A stretch of 64,000 nt of DNA from Sesamum alatum. Its lineage: Eukaryota > Streptophyta > Magnoliopsida > Lamiales > Pedaliaceae. The position numbers and the translations under genes are program-made. Of this stretch, positions 1 through 13,589 are shown in pieces. Under the pieces are notes generated by a model. That model saw only the letters and a list, made by a program, of their open reading frames with translations. It was not told where the DNA came from and did not search any database. The stretch is taken from the NCBI GenBank assembly GCA_034509735.1, contig JACGWO010000001.1, positions 13,470,854 to 13,534,853 on the forward strand. Direction: 5' to 3'. Within the stretch, counting starts at the first letter, position 1. Each line of letters starts with the position of its first letter.

Positions 1-2962
1 TATCCGGCAATGCAGCTAGACTTGGACAGTACATAATGGTCAAATGTTTAAATGCTGAGAGTTGTTGAAGCCCCAAAGATATTGAAGCCAGGCTACTGCA
101 ATTCTCTATTGACAGGTCCTGGAGGGACTTGAGACCTTCCATTACGTTGCCCGGCAGAGCTGTTACGCTATGACAGTCACTAATCTCCAAAACCTCCAAA
201 GCAACGAGGTTTTGGAGTTCCTCGGACAGGAGAGGAAGATCCTGACACCAGCGGATGCTCAGAAGAGTGAGGGAAGTGAGCCTCCGAATTCTGATGTGAG
301 AGAATGAACCTTCGGGCAAGAGCTTATTCTCACACTCTTGAGAAGTTGATTGTTTCTGATTAATTCACATGGTAGACACAACAACTCACTGAATCCTTCA
401 ATAGCCAGAGTTGAAAGCAAGGTTGTGTGTTTGATGCAGTTTAACACGGTTGAACTACAACGCCGCAGCTCAAGGTGCTCTAGAGATGTGAAATGTGGCA
501 CTGATATTAGGCGAGGACAGTTGTTGAGAATTAATTTCCTCAGTCTTGGGAAAGTTTCTTTGCCGTCCAGACTCGCCCACTGTTGTAAAAGAGGGAAGTC
601 TCTCATAGATAGCTCTTGAAGTGATGGAAATGAGACTTCAACATCATCCCGATAGATTTCTTGGCCAATATGTGTAATACTGCTTAGTCCTTCCATGCGG
701 AGTGATCTTAAAAGTGGAAGATGACCAAGAACTGGAAGCTGTAAGCATCCTTGACAGTTGATCAAAACCAACTCGGTGAGGTTCGGAAGAGTCTACTGTG
801 CAAACTTTATCCCTGGATAACCAACTAAGAACAATTTCTTCAGATTTTTATGTGGCTGGAGGCACTCCAGAACTTCCAAAGCCAAGCCCGGATCAGGTGC
901 TGTGGGGATTGGTGGTTCAGGATCTTCTGACGGGGAACGGGAGGTTTTCTCTCTTGAAATCTTGCAGCATTGGCTTGCAGAGCAGGATTCATGATGCGAT
1001 CTGCTCCTGCAGGACTCCAACATAAACCTAAAGATTCCAAATGTTTCTTGTTCGTCAGACTAGCTGCTCTAGCTTCTTCAACATCGAGCACACGTTCCAG
1101 GCAGTTGATCTTTAGCTCACCTTGGAGGTTTAAATGTTTCAGGTCTGATATGCTTCCAGACGGGGGCATCTTCCGTACAATCCTACGATGCTCCTTTTTC
1201 AGCAGATTATACCTCTTCATTAGCCAAAAGTTTACAGGAACAATGTATATTGGCAATGTCTGAAGGTGAACTAAGTCTTTCATTCCATTGGGCATCTCTG
1301 TCAGTGCTTCACATCTGCTGATGTCGAGATGACTCAAGCCAGTAATCTGGCCCATAGGAGGCAACTCTTTGAGATTATAGCAAGCAAATAAATTTAGTAC
1401 CTCCAATGAGAAAAGGGAAGATATGGCTGAAGGTAACTCGTGGAAATGACTGTTGGAGAGATCCAGATACTTCAAAAGTGAAATTGCACCTATGGACTCA
1501 GGTAGCTTTACTAGACATCCACTCAGGTTCAGTGTCCGCAAGTAAACAAAACTTGAAAAAATATGTGAAGGAACAGAAGGAATTCCTCCTTCAGAGAAGA
1601 CAAGTAGAGTTCTCAAATGTTTGGCTTGATGTAAGGCCTCTGGAACTAGAGACGAGCCATGATAAGACACGATTGATGCATGACGGACTTGTCCAAAATT
1701 CCTTTGTCCAAGTCGTTTCTCTAGCACCAAGAGTTCATTTTCTGTGATAAATCTTGCAAGGCTGTAAAAGACTTTATTCATCTTGTACGCTCTTGTAGAA
1801 CCACCTCCACAATCATTGACCTTTTCGAACACACTCATCCATAGCAGCTCATTAAAATACTCGTCTCCTATGTCTTCCAGTGGCCTGCTTCCACCGTCTG
1901 AGAGGATAAAACCGTGTGCCATCCACATGTGGATTAATTTCTCCCTCTGGACTTCATAATCTTTTGGAAGGATTGAGCAAAAGGCAAAACAATGTTTGAG
2001 GTGAAGTGGTAAATGTAGGTAGCTCAAAATCACGGCTGGAAAAATTCCCTTTCTGTAAACTCCTATATCCCAAAGTTCACTGTGCTGCAAATGCAACCAA
2101 TCCCTCTCCTCTCTCTTGAAGCTCATGAGACCTCCAAGAACTTTTGCAGCTAAGGGCACACCATCACATTTCCTAACGATTTCTTTGCCAACTGCCAGAA
2201 GGCTCTGATTGTTCTCTTCTTCTCCTTGATGGAAGAAAGCTCGCTTTTTGAATAGAGCCCAGGAATCTTCTTCACACAATCTCTTCAAATGATATGCAGC
2301 AGAAGAATCTATAAGCATTGCAACTTTTTGACAGCGGGTTGTGACAAGGACCCTACTTCCATCAACACCGGCACTGAATAACAGCCTCAATTTATCCCAT
2401 TCCTCCTGATCTTGATTCCAGATATCATCAAGAACAAGAAGGTACTTCTTTTTCTGCAATACTTTCCATAATTTAGACTGCAGAGCATCCAGTTCTGTTA
2501 AATTGCATTGATTTCAAGTTACCGACTCAATTGCTGCTTTAATTATCCTCTTGACATTAAAATCATGTGATACAAAAACCCAAATTCTCACATCGAAACA
2601 GTTTTTCACCAAATCATCATTATAGACCATCTGAGCAAGAGTGCTCTTCCCAATGCCTGGAACTCCAACAATCGATATTACAGTTGCATGTTGCCTCGTG
2701 GATTCTCCAAATGGCATCAACAACATCTCAAGAATCTTATTTTCTCTCCCTCTCTTCCATAGACCTCAGTTCCAATAACAAAAGAACTTGTTTCTGCATC
2801 CTGGATAACAGCTTCGGCCATTGGCAATATCCTCTGAAGCTTCTTGAACCGCTCCTCGAGCTCCCAGTAATCAGCAAACTTTTGGAGAACAGGGTTGGCT
2901 AATTTCTCAAAGATTACCTGCAAAAGTGGAGTCAGGATTATCTCTGCCATCTTGATGCTCAC
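1..2962 (-). pseudogene. CC-NBS-LRR (RGA-like) disease resistance pseudogene, 3' end beyond the window
   Basis: Intracellular immune receptor remnant, read right to left. It has a short CC start (from MAEIILTPLLQ near 2951), a P-loop GVPGIGKST (about 2650), RNBS-A, kinase-2 LLVLDDIW (about 2435; the W marks the non-TIR class), RNBS-B GSRVLVTTR, a GLPL-type motif GVPLAAKVLGG, RNBS-D CFAFCSILPKDYE, then LRRs down to position 1. Lesions seen: about 100 residues of the CC domain appear missing, since QDAETS runs straight into the EVYGRE linker; a frameshift near 2745; an in-frame TGA at 2514-2516 between P-loop and kinase-2, with the same frame continuing past it; a frameshift between about 880 and 1000; an in-frame TAG near 793; and a frameshift near 260-330. 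The MHD motif reads MNK. The number of independent hits makes this a dead gene rather than an odd intron structure. The LRR end lies left of the window. Confidence 0.88.
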
Positions 2963-3718
2963 AATTGCTTATGAGGTGTGGAGTAACAAATGATTTGGTA
3001 AAGAGAAGTGGGAATTCAACTCAGTCAAGAAATCAGAGGAAAGAAGTCTTCCTCATCCACTGGATTGATAGGTCCACATTGCCTTCACACTTAAATGCAA
3101 GAGAGTAACGACTTTGACTCAAAAGAGTTAACAATGGTTTTTCGTGTTGTCAAATACGAGAGATTATTTGAATTGATTAGTTCTTGTAGAAACAAGGTTC
3201 AAGTATACCGGTCTGTTAGGATGCCTCAACTGCATACATCACTGCACTTCCACTTGACACCTATTGTAATGATAAACGGCGTACCATGCAGTAACAGAGT
3301 ACTTAGATTCATTGTACAACAGATCCATGGGAATCAAATAGAATCAATGGGGTGTAATCATTACAACCAAAATAAATACTTATTCTTGTACATTACAGTA
3401 AAATCCCAATGGTCATGGGACTTTACCACTTGAATCCCAATTACAAGACCATAAGGCTCGACACAATTGCATCAACCCAAAAGGAAATATGTTCGAATTC
3501 TTGCATTAGCCACTCATAGTTGATGAATACACATATGTACATACTGTGGCTAAGCAAAATATCAAATGTAATAAATAACACTTGAGGTTTTTCCACCATG
3601 TCGTATGGTTTCTCTCATCTACAAAACTTGATGCTCCAAAGCATTAAAGAAATATGCATCAGACAAGATACCTCAAATCTGAGAATCAATGTTATGAACA
3701 AGAGCCTTAATAAAACTC
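2963..3718. other. Spacer between the NLR pseudogene and KEA3
   Basis: No gene is recognised. The part nearest 3719 would be the KEA3 3' untranslated region. The one open frame here (3095-3433, plus) has no recognisable domain and looks like chance. Confidence 0.5.
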
Positions 3719-6700
3719 TTAAGGCTCCTCATTAGCAACACCTACTGGATCATTCACATCAACTCTATCGGTATGGGATTGGACGTTATTCCCTGTATCT
3801 ATCTCACAGTACAACACGCCTTTGGCTTCTTCATCGTCCAAATGGGGCTCATCATCATGAGATTGAGCGATCCCTGCAGGTGACTTCAATGTGCTGTCTT
3901 CGCTTGTTTGTTTAACCATCTGTGGTTGGCCGGTGATAGAGAGTGCATGAGATTGGACGTTAGTTCCTGTATCTATCTCACAATACAACACGCCTTTGGC
4001 TTCTTCGTCGTCCAAACGGAGCTCATCATCATGAGATTGAGCGGTCCCTGCAGGTGACTTCAATGTGCTTTCTTCGCTTGTTTGTTTAACCATCTGTGGT
4101 TGGCCGTTGTTAGAGGGTGTACGTACCCCAACTAAGTCTGTAACCTTCACCTTTGAGCAACAGTTATGGCCTCGTTCAGTATACATGTCAAGAACATTTC
4201 GAAAACATGAAGACGATGAAGGGGGGGAATCATAGAGCACGAACATAATAAAGGGGAACAAAGAGAACTCTATAAATAGAAAAACTAAAAGAAAAAAAAT
4301 AATGTAGAATAGGTGAAATTTTAGGAAAAATTAAAGGTAGAGAGTAAATAAAGAATGCCAGGAACAGTAGAGAATCAATAACAGGATATGAAGAAGGAGC
4401 ATTTTGCTTGAAAAGTTTATCAAAAGGGATCAAAATAAGTTTTGCTGAAAGCAGTTGACAGCTGAGGGATTTTGCAAGGAGAACATGACTGACAGGAAGT
4501 ATCAATGTAATTGTTGGAAACCAATATGGGTTTTTTATAATCACGCCAAACCTCAAGGGGCTAGTGGTTAGGTAGTGATCCTTTCGTAAATATGGTGTTT
4601 TTGTCACATACATATATGATCTATATTATACTGCGTTAGTACCTGCAATGGTTTCATAACTTTCGACTCTTGTTCATCATTTCTTGTTAGTGTTTCTTGA
4701 GCTTGTAATACCATCGAATCTCGTACAAGCTGACTCAGAAAGCTTACATCGTCAGACATAACACCGAACCCTTTCAAAAGTTTAGAGCCAAGCTGGAAAC
4801 TTGTCTGCAGAAATTACAAAAAGCAGAGTCAAAATCCTTGCTCACTACAAAAAGTTCCTCATGGAAATTGAGATAATAATACCTCTGCATTTTCAAGAAT
4901 TGCATCAGTTGCACCTGCTTTCTTCAGATCTAACAGATGCATCATGTCCTGAGCACGGGCATATATGGGAATCTGCAAAGGTTAAGTTTTTATCCAAGCA
5001 TTAGCGCTATAAAGAACATGAACACAGTAAAAGACAACGTGTCGGGTTTCGTGAATCTTTCATTTCAATTGCGGCCAGCGAAATATTTAGATGAATGTTC
5101 TTCATTTGCCGTGTGGATATCAAAATGAAAATCTCAACTATTTGGGAAATAAGCCCCCTAGGGGTGGATAAGAACATAAATTTTTCAGCTTCTGCTTTCT
5201 AAGTAAGTAGGAAATTAGGCATTTAAGTGGATAAGAACATAAATTTTTCAGCTTCTGCTTCTAAATAAGTAGGAAATTAGGCATTTAACTACAAGTGTAA
5301 TTCCAACGTGGCACATGGTTCACGACGCAATCTTTTTCTACAGTCTGTCTTTTGGTTTTCTTTCTCAGTTCAGCACTAGTTTCTGCATTCTCGGACATTG
5401 CATTCTGCATTCATTTCATTTGTGTGTGTTCACATGTGTATTTAGACAGACAGAAACTCACACCCACTAATGAGAGAGAGAGAGAGGAGGAAGGTTACTG
5501 CAGGGAAGGCAAGACGAATTCGCTGAACAGCCTCAAGTGTTCTTGTTTTCCCTGTATACATGACCATCACAGCTTTCGGTGAATTGATACCAGCAGACTG
5601 CAAAACTGCTGGACGGGAGCCATCACCATACAGGACAGGAAAACCAAGTTTTCTAGATGTCTGTTATGGGGATAACAAACAAAATGTCAATCAATCAAAC
5701 TAGATTTCTTGTTCTCTTCAACACAAAGAGAAGACAAGTCCAACTTATAAAAGAAAAAAGTTTGTAAGTGTCCTAACCTATTCAAGCACCATCAAACTAA
5801 AAAAGAAAAAATTGCAAAGAGAAAGAAAAGTATCTAATATGATCGACGTTAAGCAGAATTTCACAGGATGCTACGGAAAAGAAAATGGTATTAGTTGGAC
5901 CAATAACAAAAAGCAGGTTCCTAACCAATAAAAGATAATCTACCCGTGAATTAGTCAACCACTAGACAATCACTTCTTGTTAAGCATGAAAACCATTCAA
6001 TTTTCCCGTCTAGTCTCAATAAAGGGAATATTGGATATTGATAATCTCAGGCCCAAAGGTGTCATGCACATTTAGGACATTGAAACACTACAAGATGGAT
6101 TCAATTCAAAAATTTTGGTCCCCATAAAAAATAAACAAGAGCATTCTTTTGAATTCCTAACACGGCAGCACTTACCTTCACAACAGAAGGATCAAGATCG
6201 AAAGCAACATATGGCCACCCTGCATCAGCATCAATTCCAGAAGCCAATGGAGTGGACAAGAAATTTGCAAGGATCTTGTATAGGACAAGAGCTTATTAGT
6301 CAAACTGGATGACTTAGGTTCAGCTAAACACATAGCTCATACTTTAGCCATACCTGAGCCTTTTGCCCGAATCCAACTATAACAACAGGTTCACTGGCAT
6401 CGAAGTTTACTGAACCATCAATTTTCTGTGTCACCATAAATTTCAGTCAATAACTTAAAAAGGAAATCAGTTTATTTCTGATAGGTATTCCTCCGGAGGT
6501 AATGGATATAGTAATAAGAGAAAATCAGACTCAGATATCAAGCTTTTACACTCATCAAGTGCTTTACAAAGATCACTAATGTAAGAAACAGAGTGCAACT
6601 TGTCTTTTAGTTAAATTAATCAACTAAGGCCTTAGGTCAAGATCTCATGGCACAACCACAACATAGTTCTTTTAATATAAAAGCTAACTTTAAGTAGTTA

Positions 6701-9700
6701 ACTAAACCACATTATGCATCCTCAACTGTTGCCTAAAAAATCCAGCGCTGTTTCAGAAACTTACTCCGTCATCTTCAAACTTCTCACCAATAAAATCAGC
6801 CACCTTTCTTCCAACATCATTGAGTAAAGGGGTCAATGCCATAGACAGGACAACAACGATTATAAGAAGTTTGTTCAGTTCAAGTGGCAGCACCCCAAGC
6901 CTATATCAGGAATTTAAAATTAGTTGTAACAAAATAAACTGAATATAAAGACAGAGGATATTGTTCTCAAGCAACACTCCTTACTTACCTGTTTGCCAAA
7001 GAAAAAACAACAAATCCGAATTCTCCTCCCTGGGAAAGAAGCAAGCCTATCCTTATGCTCTCTTGGAGAGTCAGTCCAACTCGTGGACCTATTGCTGTTA
7101 TAATCAGTGTCTTGATAACAATCAAGCCTGCCAAGAGCGAAAGCACATTTGGCCACTCTCGGATAAGAAGCTGCATAAATAAGCACACATGTAAAAGAGG
7201 TTACCAGGTTCCCAAAAGTAAGCAACTGGGTGAAAACATAAAGTTGATGTGCCAGGAAGTTTTGACCAGGCCATGACAAAGTAAAATGGTTTGTCAAAAG
7301 TTTTACCACTTGTGTCATACATGTAAATTACTGCATCTAATGAATCGACATGCATAGTCGAAGAGACATGAATCAGAGAAACCTTACAAAGCTGACAGAA
7401 AATATACTCACATGACGTCAAAACACATCAATACCTGCATGTCAATAGAAGTCCCAGTTGTCACAAAAAATAACCCAAGAAGTAAACCCCTAAAAGGTCT
7501 AATGTCAGCTTCAATTTGTGTGCGGAAGTTTGTTTCTGCCAGAAGAGCCCCGGCCAGGAAAGCTCCTAGCTGCAAATAAACAAAATTAGAAACCTTCAGT
7601 TTGAGAATTAAGATACATATAATATTATTTATCTGTATTTGGGGATCATATCAAACCGTGTCACTGAAGCCCAACTTCTGCGTTAGAAGTGATGTCCCTG
7701 CAACTGTAAGCAAGCACATGGCAACAAAAGCTTCTGAACTCCTCGTGTCTGCAACAACCTGGAACAGGAACCAAATTTCATCATGTAACACAAACCAAAC
7801 TACATTTGAAGCTTATTCTCTTTGAAATACAAGGAGTGCACACCTCAAAAACCCGCCTTAGAAGATATTTTCCTCCAAGGGAAAGCAGACCTAATCCACC
7901 TAAAGCTTTTAAACTTTCTTTGGCAAGCATTGGCCAAATACTTTCTTCGACCAAATTCTGCAGATAATACATTTGTGAAGCTGTAGTAGAAGTTTGTTAG
8001 CAGCAACAGCACCAATGGGTTGCTTCAGAAGATAATGTATTTGAAGGCAGTAATCTGAACTCAGAGGCAAAAATGACGTTTACTGGAACAAAAGATCAAT
8101 ACTTTGCCTTCAATATAAGAAGGAAATTTGCTTTTGCAATCCAGATTAAATGCACGTGGATGTGTTAATAACTATGTCACAGATAACTTTTTCACTGTAA
8201 CCTTATATTCTGAACTAAGAAACCTGGGAGGCATTTATCTTTGGTCAAAGCTACTCAATCAAGCTAGCTTTATTTGGAATAAAAGATAAAAAAAAAAATT
8301 AAGTATTACCGCTATAGTCAAGAAAAACATCTAGAAAACCATGTTCCCTATTTTCTCTGTACATTAGTCAACCCATCCTAAGCATCAATAAATTAAGTGC
8401 ACAACATGTATTTATCAACAAGTAAAAAGAGATACACTGATGTTATTGCATCTCATAATATAACAACGATAGCCAACCAAAGAAAGATAGTAGGTATGGA
8501 TTTGTTTAATTTGTAACTTGTAAGAGACTAATACAAGAATCCTTTGAAATTTAGGAAGTTCATTATCTTTAATAAGATACAGTTGGGAGGAATCACAACA
8601 TTTGAAAAAATAAGATCAAGAAATGACATACAAACGACATGGCTGAATGTCATAGCCTGTTGAAACAGAAAAGAATTACAAAAGGACTCACAATCTGACC
8701 ATTTTAACCCACTTGTGAACAATTCACATTGTTCCACATTTCTTTCCTAATTGTATAGGCAAAATTACGTTTACGCAAATTAGGGAATCTGATGACCTGC
8801 TATGTTAAGTAACCTTGTTGTGACTAGAAGTTGAAAACACGTCTCTAAGTCTATTATGAAGTAGGAAGTAATGCTTCAATTGTAAAACAAAGACGCCAGA
8901 ACCTCAAAGAATAGAACTCTCTTGAAAATTGCAGTATTTAATAATTTCCAAGTCTTTTCTGAATGAGTTAAATACTAGCCTCAAAAGCTGATTGAATGTA
9001 CCATCTCAAGAATTTCGATGTACCTGGCTCTCCAACACCGGCAGTATCACAAGAAGTGGGACAACTGCAATGTCCTGCAAGTATCAAGTAGTAGGTAACC
9101 CAGAAATAGGTTATTGGCTTTACACATGTTCCGAGGCAGCATCCATGACCAGCCCCAGCCAATTCAGGAGAAACATAAACAAAAGAGGTGGGAGTAGAAG
9201 CAACATGATAAGAGACATATGGGAGATAAACAAAAAACATGGACAACCTGCAAGAGAAGTATCCCTAGAGTTGCCGAGCCAAATCTAGTAGGAAGTTCCC
9301 CCTTTTCTGCAAGAAGCTACAGATTTCATGTAAGAATAGTGCACTTAACCTTGGAAACTTGAGCGAGGCTTCTTTGGTACATGTCACACCTTAATCTTTT
9401 TGATAACGACATTACCAAACTCATTTAACAATTCCTCTAGAAATTAAATATTTCTATAAAGTATGTCCAGAACTTTAAGTATGACATGATGCCAAAAAGG
9501 TAAAAAAACAAGGGGCAGTGAACTTCCGGATGATTCAGAACTACAAGATGAGTTACCCGGTGGAGATACATGGATTTTAACAACAAATAATCAGATTATC
9601 CAAGATGACAAAGGGATTCATTTAATGGGGCAGTTGCGTGAACTCATTTGTAGCATAAATATGTGGTAAAGGTCCTGAAGAAATTATTTCATTTTTTCAG

Positions 9701-12700
9701 CTTGCCATCCAATGTTTCCATATTGAAATTAGAATGAGACGAAGAAATAGAAAAAGAAGGAATACATGACTTACTACAGAAAAATGTAGTTCGATATAGT
9801 GCACTGCTATAAGTAACCAACAGTAGATATGCAGACCTTATTCAAGTATCTGAGCTGAAGTACCTGAAGAACAAAGGCCGAAGAAGACAAGGAAAGAGCA
9901 GCACCTATTACCACAGCTTCATCAATGCTTCGAATATTGACCTACAATATTCAAGGCGTATCTTACGACACAGGAAAAGACAGTAGCAATTAAAAGTAAC
10001 ACGTATACATATGTGTGTGGGTATGTATGAGGACAGTGGAATAATCAGTATTACTTCATATATAAAACAAAAGATCAGGCTACAGTAGCACACCACTCAT
10101 ACTTAAACTGATATATTACAAAAACACTTCAGATTCTACGGAATTAGTTGTAGTCATTTTTTATACAGTAGTAGGCTACAGTGCCACATTAGTCGTCATT
10201 TGTTTGAAGAAAATTGTCTTACCAAGTCAGGTCTTGAGTGGAAAAGAAACTCCAATATTCTGGTTCCGATAGCCCCATTTGGTGGAAGCTCAAATGCAGT
10301 AAAAGCAAGAGTTGATAATAAAACCTTCAACGGAGAAAAACCAACAGTCAGAAGATAAACAAGAGCTGGCATGCATTACGCAAAGAGTTACACTCGCATC
10401 CAATGTTACAACTAACATGGTATAAACATCTTATTCATACTCTATTCTCCACCAGAAGCTTAAGTTTACATGAGATAATAAAATGAGGGTCAAAATGTGG
10501 TTTTGAGGTTTCAGTATATGAAGTGAAAAACTGTTGAGACATATCATCAATGGACCCAATACCTAGTAGCCTAAGCTTTGGCAAGATTTGGGTCCAATAA
10601 CTAGTTGGGATTCTCTTCATATGAGACGTTATCCTCCTCAAGATCTTACTAGTACTATGAAAACACTAGTTCCCAAACCATACCATTGGATGGTAAAGTC
10701 CAAAGCACTCTAAGCAAGGATAATAAAGTGCCAGCTCAGAGAAGTCGAAAATCAGAGAGTATAAAATCGATGAATCATGTTGGTAAAAATTGCACGAGGG
10801 GAAGACACCCTGTGGAATCATGGGTCGACCAACACATTAGGACGAGTAGACAATGGTATGCTCCAGGTAAACTAACAGTTTTAAAAAAAGAATTGGTAGA
10901 AATGTAAAAGGTCCTCGCAGAGTGGCTTACAGTGTGTATATTGATCAGGTGCTCACACCTCATGGGGCAACTCAACGTAAAGATATAGAGTAGAGTAAAC
11001 AGAAAATCAAGATATGAAGTCCGAGAATATATAAACATGTGAACCCAAGACTTAGCATCTTAAATGTTCCGGGGTCAACAGTACATAAGCCTTTGCCATG
11101 CAAAACTGAAAGCACGGGTTATCCACACGTAAACTAGAGCTAAACTGATATAGTCATAAACAATACTCAAACTCTAAGGAATTCCAGCAGTTTTAGAACC
11201 CACATCCTGCATCTCTAATTATTGTAATTTTAACTAGCAGATAAAAGCTTTATCCCTACAAGATCAAATTTTAACCAGTAATGAACTCACATAGGGATAG
11301 GATAACATGGGTCCTGTTGCGAATGGTTTCAAATTATCGTGCACAACAACCAACCAAAATCATTTGTCAACATGTACCTGAGTTAGCCCCAGGCCAAAAG
11401 CAAATTTAGCGAGAGCCTTCAAGCGAGCAAGTGAGAGCTCCAAACCCATTTCAAACAGCTGCAAGGAATTATCTATCAGGTGAAGTTAACCAACTCATAT
11501 AAAAATAAGGAACTTCTGAACTTGGAGCATTATAACTAATATTCTATTAAAAACGGCAGAAGATCACCTAAACAATTTACAGAAAACAATGTGAAGGGAA
11601 TGTCACACTTGCAGGTGAAGAAATTCACACCCTAATGACAGGACGCACCACTAAAAATTCCAAATCTATGAGCTTTGAACTTATACCTTACATTCTTTGG
11701 AAGTTACAGCAAACAAGTGTATTGCCACCTACACTAACTTCTAAAATGCTAGAAAGGCCTTTAATGCTATAACCTAACTATCACATTATCCAAGTCAACC
11801 TAAATTATCATTTATGAAAGGGCTCATGCAATCAGACATATAAGGAAATACTGTTCCTTTTTCCTTTTCTCCCAAAAAGGACATGATGACAAGTAGATGA
11901 AAAAGAAAGGACAATGGCAAACTATACCAGAAATCAGGCATTCTTCAAGAAACTATTAAAATTGCAACGTTAAAAAATAATGATGTCCTGGACTTAAAAC
12001 TTATCATTATAATTCTGGATAAAATTTCGAGGTAACAATAATGTCAAAGGAAAGGAAAAGAAAAACATTTATTGAGCTTACCAAGAAGAGAATTCCCCAT
12101 TCTGATAGAACTTTAACATCTGTGAGATTTCTAATCAGGCCCAATTGATTGAGCACAACCCCGGCGAAGAAGAAACCTAGAATCTGAAACAACCACAGGA
12201 ATTAGCACCCGATCAATACATTTGATAGAAAAGGAAATAAAATAAACCAAAAAGTAGGAGCACTCTAATAAGCAACATAGTAGAGTTTCTTGAAATCATA
12301 AACCAGTAGCTTCGTTGAACATATAGCTGAATGCAGCCAACAAGGCAACATATGTATCATGTCAATAAATCTGTAAGACACAATGATGTTTTGGATTCAG
12401 CCCATCAAATTTTCACTGTGAAGAAGCTACAGATTGAATACATGCTATGAAGGATTTCACATTCATATAAAACTGTGAAACAATTACGTTAGTTGAAGAA
12501 CAAAGTTGTTCACCTAACTATAAGTAACTATAATTTGTAATCCATTTCAACATAACCCAAAGAGAATATAAAATACATGAAGATATTGTCAGCTGCATGT
12601 ACACACTCCTAACCTCAGAATAAACTTACAAAGGTAATCCCGTTAAGATTTCAAACTGGTGAAGTCAACTTACAGGGCTAGCTTTGATCATTCTGAAAGC

Positions 12701-13589
12701 AGGAACCACCAATACGGTCACAGCTAAGAACGTTAAAGTGTCCAAGCCCAAGTCATTAATAACATCGACAGCACTGGCAACATCAACTGATGCATATACC
12801 CTCAATCTGCGTTGTTTGGCACATCTGGAGTTGAGAAGGTAAATTCTTTGTCCACCAAATACAGAGTTAGGTGACAATGGTGTGCCCTTGAAACCATTGT
12901 TTGTTCTGTATAGAAGATGATAATTTATCCTGTGATGCATGGAAAGGGATGGCAGATGCACCATGCGCCTACAAGCACAGGAGAGATCAAGATAATGCCC
13001 ACATGAACGCGGAGAAGAAGAAGTTGCTCTACTGGAACTAGTCCCAAAAATGACGCCATAACCCTGCATTATATATGAAGTGACGAACATGTTTCCCCAC
13101 ATCCATTAGAAATATAATCATGATAAGTAAATAAATATCAAGAAACAATAGTATTCAAAGATGAAGACATGTCAATGATCAAAAGAGAAAAAACAAGGAT
13201 AAACACATGTCCATCAGAATGAAACGTAAAGAATACTGCAAACAGTTAAAAGCCGCAACACATATTTAGCTCTTCCAATAGAAATCACAAGAGGGAAATC
13301 TCAGTGCAATCAGGCAAAATAATCGGTCAACAACTCATAAATTCTCATTTCCTTTCTTAATTTGAAAATATAACGAATAAAAAGAAAAACAAAGAACACG
13401 AATAAATCAAGATTCTAGTCCAAGAATCACTAACTCTCAACCAAGAAACCCAATATAATTATCAAAACATAAACTACAAGTTATTTTTCTTCTTTTTTTC
13501 ACATGAATCCTCATATCTCAGGCATTCAATTCAAGAACAGAAATAAAACTCACTCTGGGATTGTAGCAGTACGCCACAGCATCCAACAT
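3719..13589 (-). CDS. KEA3: K(+) efflux antiporter 3, chloroplastic (KEA3-like), 19 exons
   Basis: Thylakoid K+/H+ exchanger of the CPA2 family. In the known family it releases protons from the lumen and adjusts photosynthesis to changing light. Exons, minus strand: 13554-13589, 12674-13063, 12082-12183, 11378-11458, 10223-10324, 9864-9941, 9248-9316, 9024-9074, 7844-7957, 7657-7758, 7435-7569, 6989-7170, 6765-6900, 6354-6425, 6176-6274, 5499-5660, 4883-4972, 4643-4804, 3719-4150. All have GT-AG borders and join in phase to about 864 residues. The first ~100 residues are Ser/Arg-rich, as a transit region. The Na+/H+ exchanger core spans about 115-525, including LLLSQGGEFGFVVFSLA. An RCK/KTN nucleotide-binding domain (VVIVGFGQKAQ onward) spans about 538-670. 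The acidic tail (722-864) carries a 58-residue duplication. The 12-residue first exon is the least certain part; the start could otherwise be an internal Met of exon 2. The tail acceptor at 4150 has close alternatives. Confidence 0.93.
3773..4105 (-). repeat. In-frame 174-bp tandem duplication in the last KEA3 exon
   Basis: Two copies of a 58-codon unit: 3932-4105 and 3773-3931, the second copy matching over 53 codons. Both begin GQPQMVKQTSE and run through LKSPAG, AQSHDD and DDEEAKGVLYCEIDTG. They differ at only a few residues, so the duplication is recent. It lengthens the acidic tail behind the RCK domain without breaking the frame. Confidence 0.95.
5164..5289. repeat. 63-bp tandem duplication in a KEA3 intron
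   Basis: The segment beginning GTGGATAAGAACATAAATTT at 5164 is repeated at 5227 with few changes. It lies in the intron between the exons at 4883-4972 and 5499-5660. No function is suggested. Confidence 0.9.

Noticed and set aside
3095..3433. 112-residue plus-strand frame
   Set aside because: No recognisable domain and low-complexity codon use; it falls in spacer DNA.
9000..9290. Open frames on both strands over KEA3 exons (92 and 98 residues)
   Set aside because: They overlap genuine KEA3 exons 9024-9074 and 9248-9316 in other frames and span introns; shadows.
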